From assembly GCA_023394015.1 (NCBI GenBank), contig JAEXBL010000362.1:1-6829 (forward strand): 6,829 nt of DNA, in the 5' to 3' direction. Shown one piece after another: positions 5,729-6,829 of the stretch (its first letter is position 1; every line of letters begins with the position of its first letter). This DNA comes from Pseudomonadota bacterium. GTDB lineage: Bacteria > Pseudomonadota > Gammaproteobacteria > Burkholderiales > Burkholderiaceae_C. A program made the translations under genes and the position numbers. Below the pieces are notes generated by a model. That model searched no databases and was not told where the DNA came from. It worked only from the letters and a program-made list of their open reading frames with translations.

Positions 5729-6829
5729 TCAGGCGGTCGCGTTGAGCGCATCGCCGAGCGCCGCCATCAGCCGGTCCAGCTCGGCCGGCGTGCTGATGAA
5801 AGGCGGCGCGAGCTGGATGGTGTCGCCGCCGTAGCGCACGTAAAAGCCCTGCTTCCAGCAGTGCATGGCGATCTCGTACGGGCGCCGGGCCGGCTCGCCG
5901 GGCAGCGATTCGATGGTGAAGCCGGCGGCCAGGCCGTAGTTGCGGATGTCGAGCACGTGCCTGGCGCCTTTCAGGCCATGCACGGCGGCCTCGAAGTGCG
6001 GCGCCAGGGCCTTCACGCGGCCGACGCCATCCTCGCGCTCCAGCAAGTCCAGCGCGGCCAGGCCGGCGGCGCAGGCCACCGGGTGCGCGCTGTAGGTGTA
6101 GCCATGGGCGAACTCCAGCATGTAGTCGGGGCCGCCGGCGGCCATGAAGGTCTCGTAGATGTCCTTGCCGGCGATCACGCCGCCGAGCGGCTGCACGCCG
6201 TTGGTGACCTGCTTGGCGAAGGTCATGAGGTCGGGCACGACGCCGAAGGCGTCCGACCCCGTCATGGTACCGCAGCGGCCAAAGCCGGTGATGACTTCGT
6301 CGAAGATGAGCAGGATGTCGTGCTGCGTGCAGATCTCGCGCAGGCGCTGCAGGTAGCCCACGGGCGGCACCACCACGCCGCCGGAGCCGCTGAACGGCTC
6401 GACGATGACGGCGGCGATGTTGCTGGCGTCGTGCAGGGCAATCACGTCCAGCAGCTTGTCGGCCAGTGCCTTGCCGCCCTCGGCGGGCTGGCCCTTGGCG
6501 AAGGTGCCGGGCGCGGGTTGCGTGTGCGGGATGTGGTCGGCCTGCAGCGCCGTGCCGTACAGCTTGCGGTTGGCCACCATGCCGCCCACCGAGATGCCGC
6601 CGAAATTGACGCCGTGGTAGCCCTTCTCGCGGCCCACCAGCAACTGCTTGCCGCCCTGGCCCTTCAGGCGCCAGTAGGCGCGCGCCATCTTCAGCGCCGT
6701 GTCGGCGGCCTCGGAGCCGCTGGCGGTGAAGAAGACGTGGTCCAGCCCAGCGGGCGTCAGGCTCTTGATCTTGTTGGCCAGCTCGAACGACAGCGGGTGG
6801 CCGAACTGGAAGGCGGGCGAATAGTCGAG
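5729..6829 (-). CDS. Omega-amino acid (beta-alanine):pyruvate aminotransferase, 5' end outside the window
   Basis: A PLP-dependent class III aminotransferase. The frame is open to the window edge: the first visible codon (6829-6827) begins LDYSPAFQFGHPLSFELANK, well upstream of the internal ATG at 6688, so the gene is partial and 366 residues are seen. Motifs in order are FFTASGSEAADTALK, GYHGVNFGG, IFDEVITGFGR (Asp at visible residue 177, binding the PLP nitrogen), TFAKQVTNGVQPLGG (Schiff-base Lys at 206) and FYVRYGGDTIQLAPPF (Arg at 332). The spacing of this Asp, Lys and Arg equals D259, K288 and R414 of characterised omega-transaminases (numbers from memory), implying about 82 missing residues and a full length near 448. 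The arginine recognises a substrate carboxylate. With mmsA next, beta-alanine is the likely donor (role like bauA of Pseudomonas); other omega-amino acids or amines are possible. Confidence 0.92.
   Translation of the reverse strand, partial: LDYSPAFQFGHPLSFELANKIKSLTPAGLDHVFFTASGSEAADTALKMARAYWRLKGQGGKQLLVGREKGYHGVNFGGISVGGMVANRKLYGTALQADHIPHTQPAPGTFAKGQPAEGGKALADKLLDVIALHDASNIAAVIVEPFSGSGGVVVPPVGYLQRLREICTQHDILLIFDEVITGFGRCGTMTGSDAFGVVPDLMTFAKQVTNGVQPLGGVIAGKDIYETFMAAGGPDYMLEFAHGYTYSAHPVACAAGLAALDLLEREDGVGRVKALAPHFEAAVHGLKGARHVLDIRNYGLAAGFTIESLPGEPARRPYEIAMHCWKQGFYVRYGGDTIQLAPPFISTPAELDRLMAALGDALNATA

Noticed and set aside
1..6829. A previously undescribed defence or mobile system
   Set aside because: All seven coding regions are accounted for by housekeeping, regulatory, envelope or catabolic roles or are single small unknowns. 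There is no nuclease, reverse transcriptase, toxin-antitoxin pair, integrase or attachment site.

Overview
The window is GC-rich DNA with strong G/C preference at third codon positions. Gene content and repeats suggest a betaproteobacterium of the Comamonadaceae type (Acidovorax, Alicycliphilus, Ottowia and relatives). This placement is inferred from composition and family resemblance, not from a search. It reads as ordinary chromosome: there is no transposase, integrase, phage gene, CRISPR array, rRNA or tRNA.

Layout from left to right. A short GC-rich palindromic tail (1-42) follows mltA (minus, 43-1209), which encodes an outer-membrane lytic transglycosylase lipoprotein. Diverging from it, with start codons overlapping by two bases, is a 53-residue single-pass membrane protein (plus, 1208-1369). 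A 1370-1570 spacer holds a composite inverted-repeat element. Next is a FixJ/NarL-type response regulator (minus, 1571-2203) without an adjacent sensor kinase. It is divergent from a lipoprotein alpha/beta hydrolase of the secreted lipase type (plus, 2345-3577), and the 141-bp gap between them carries a clean 32-bp palindrome. Convergent with the hydrolase is a 100-residue exported protein (minus, 3621-3923) with a GTG start and an almost ideal ribosome binding site.

The right-hand 2.8 kb is a catabolic pair on the minus strand. The upstream gene is an omega-amino acid (beta-alanine):pyruvate aminotransferase, truncated by the window edge (5729 to beyond 6829). The downstream gene is mmsA, a CoA-acylating (methyl)malonate-semialdehyde dehydrogenase (4054-5571). 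Together they can convert beta-alanine plus pyruvate to malonate semialdehyde plus alanine, and then malonate semialdehyde to acetyl-CoA, CO2 and NADH. An 83-bp palindromic repeat lies between them, starting just after the aminotransferase stop codon.

I found no convincing new multi-gene system. The points most worth a second look are the two intergenic palindromic repeats, the overlapping divergent start of mltA and the small membrane protein, a possible leaderless start for the response regulator, and the palindrome upstream of the hydrolase.
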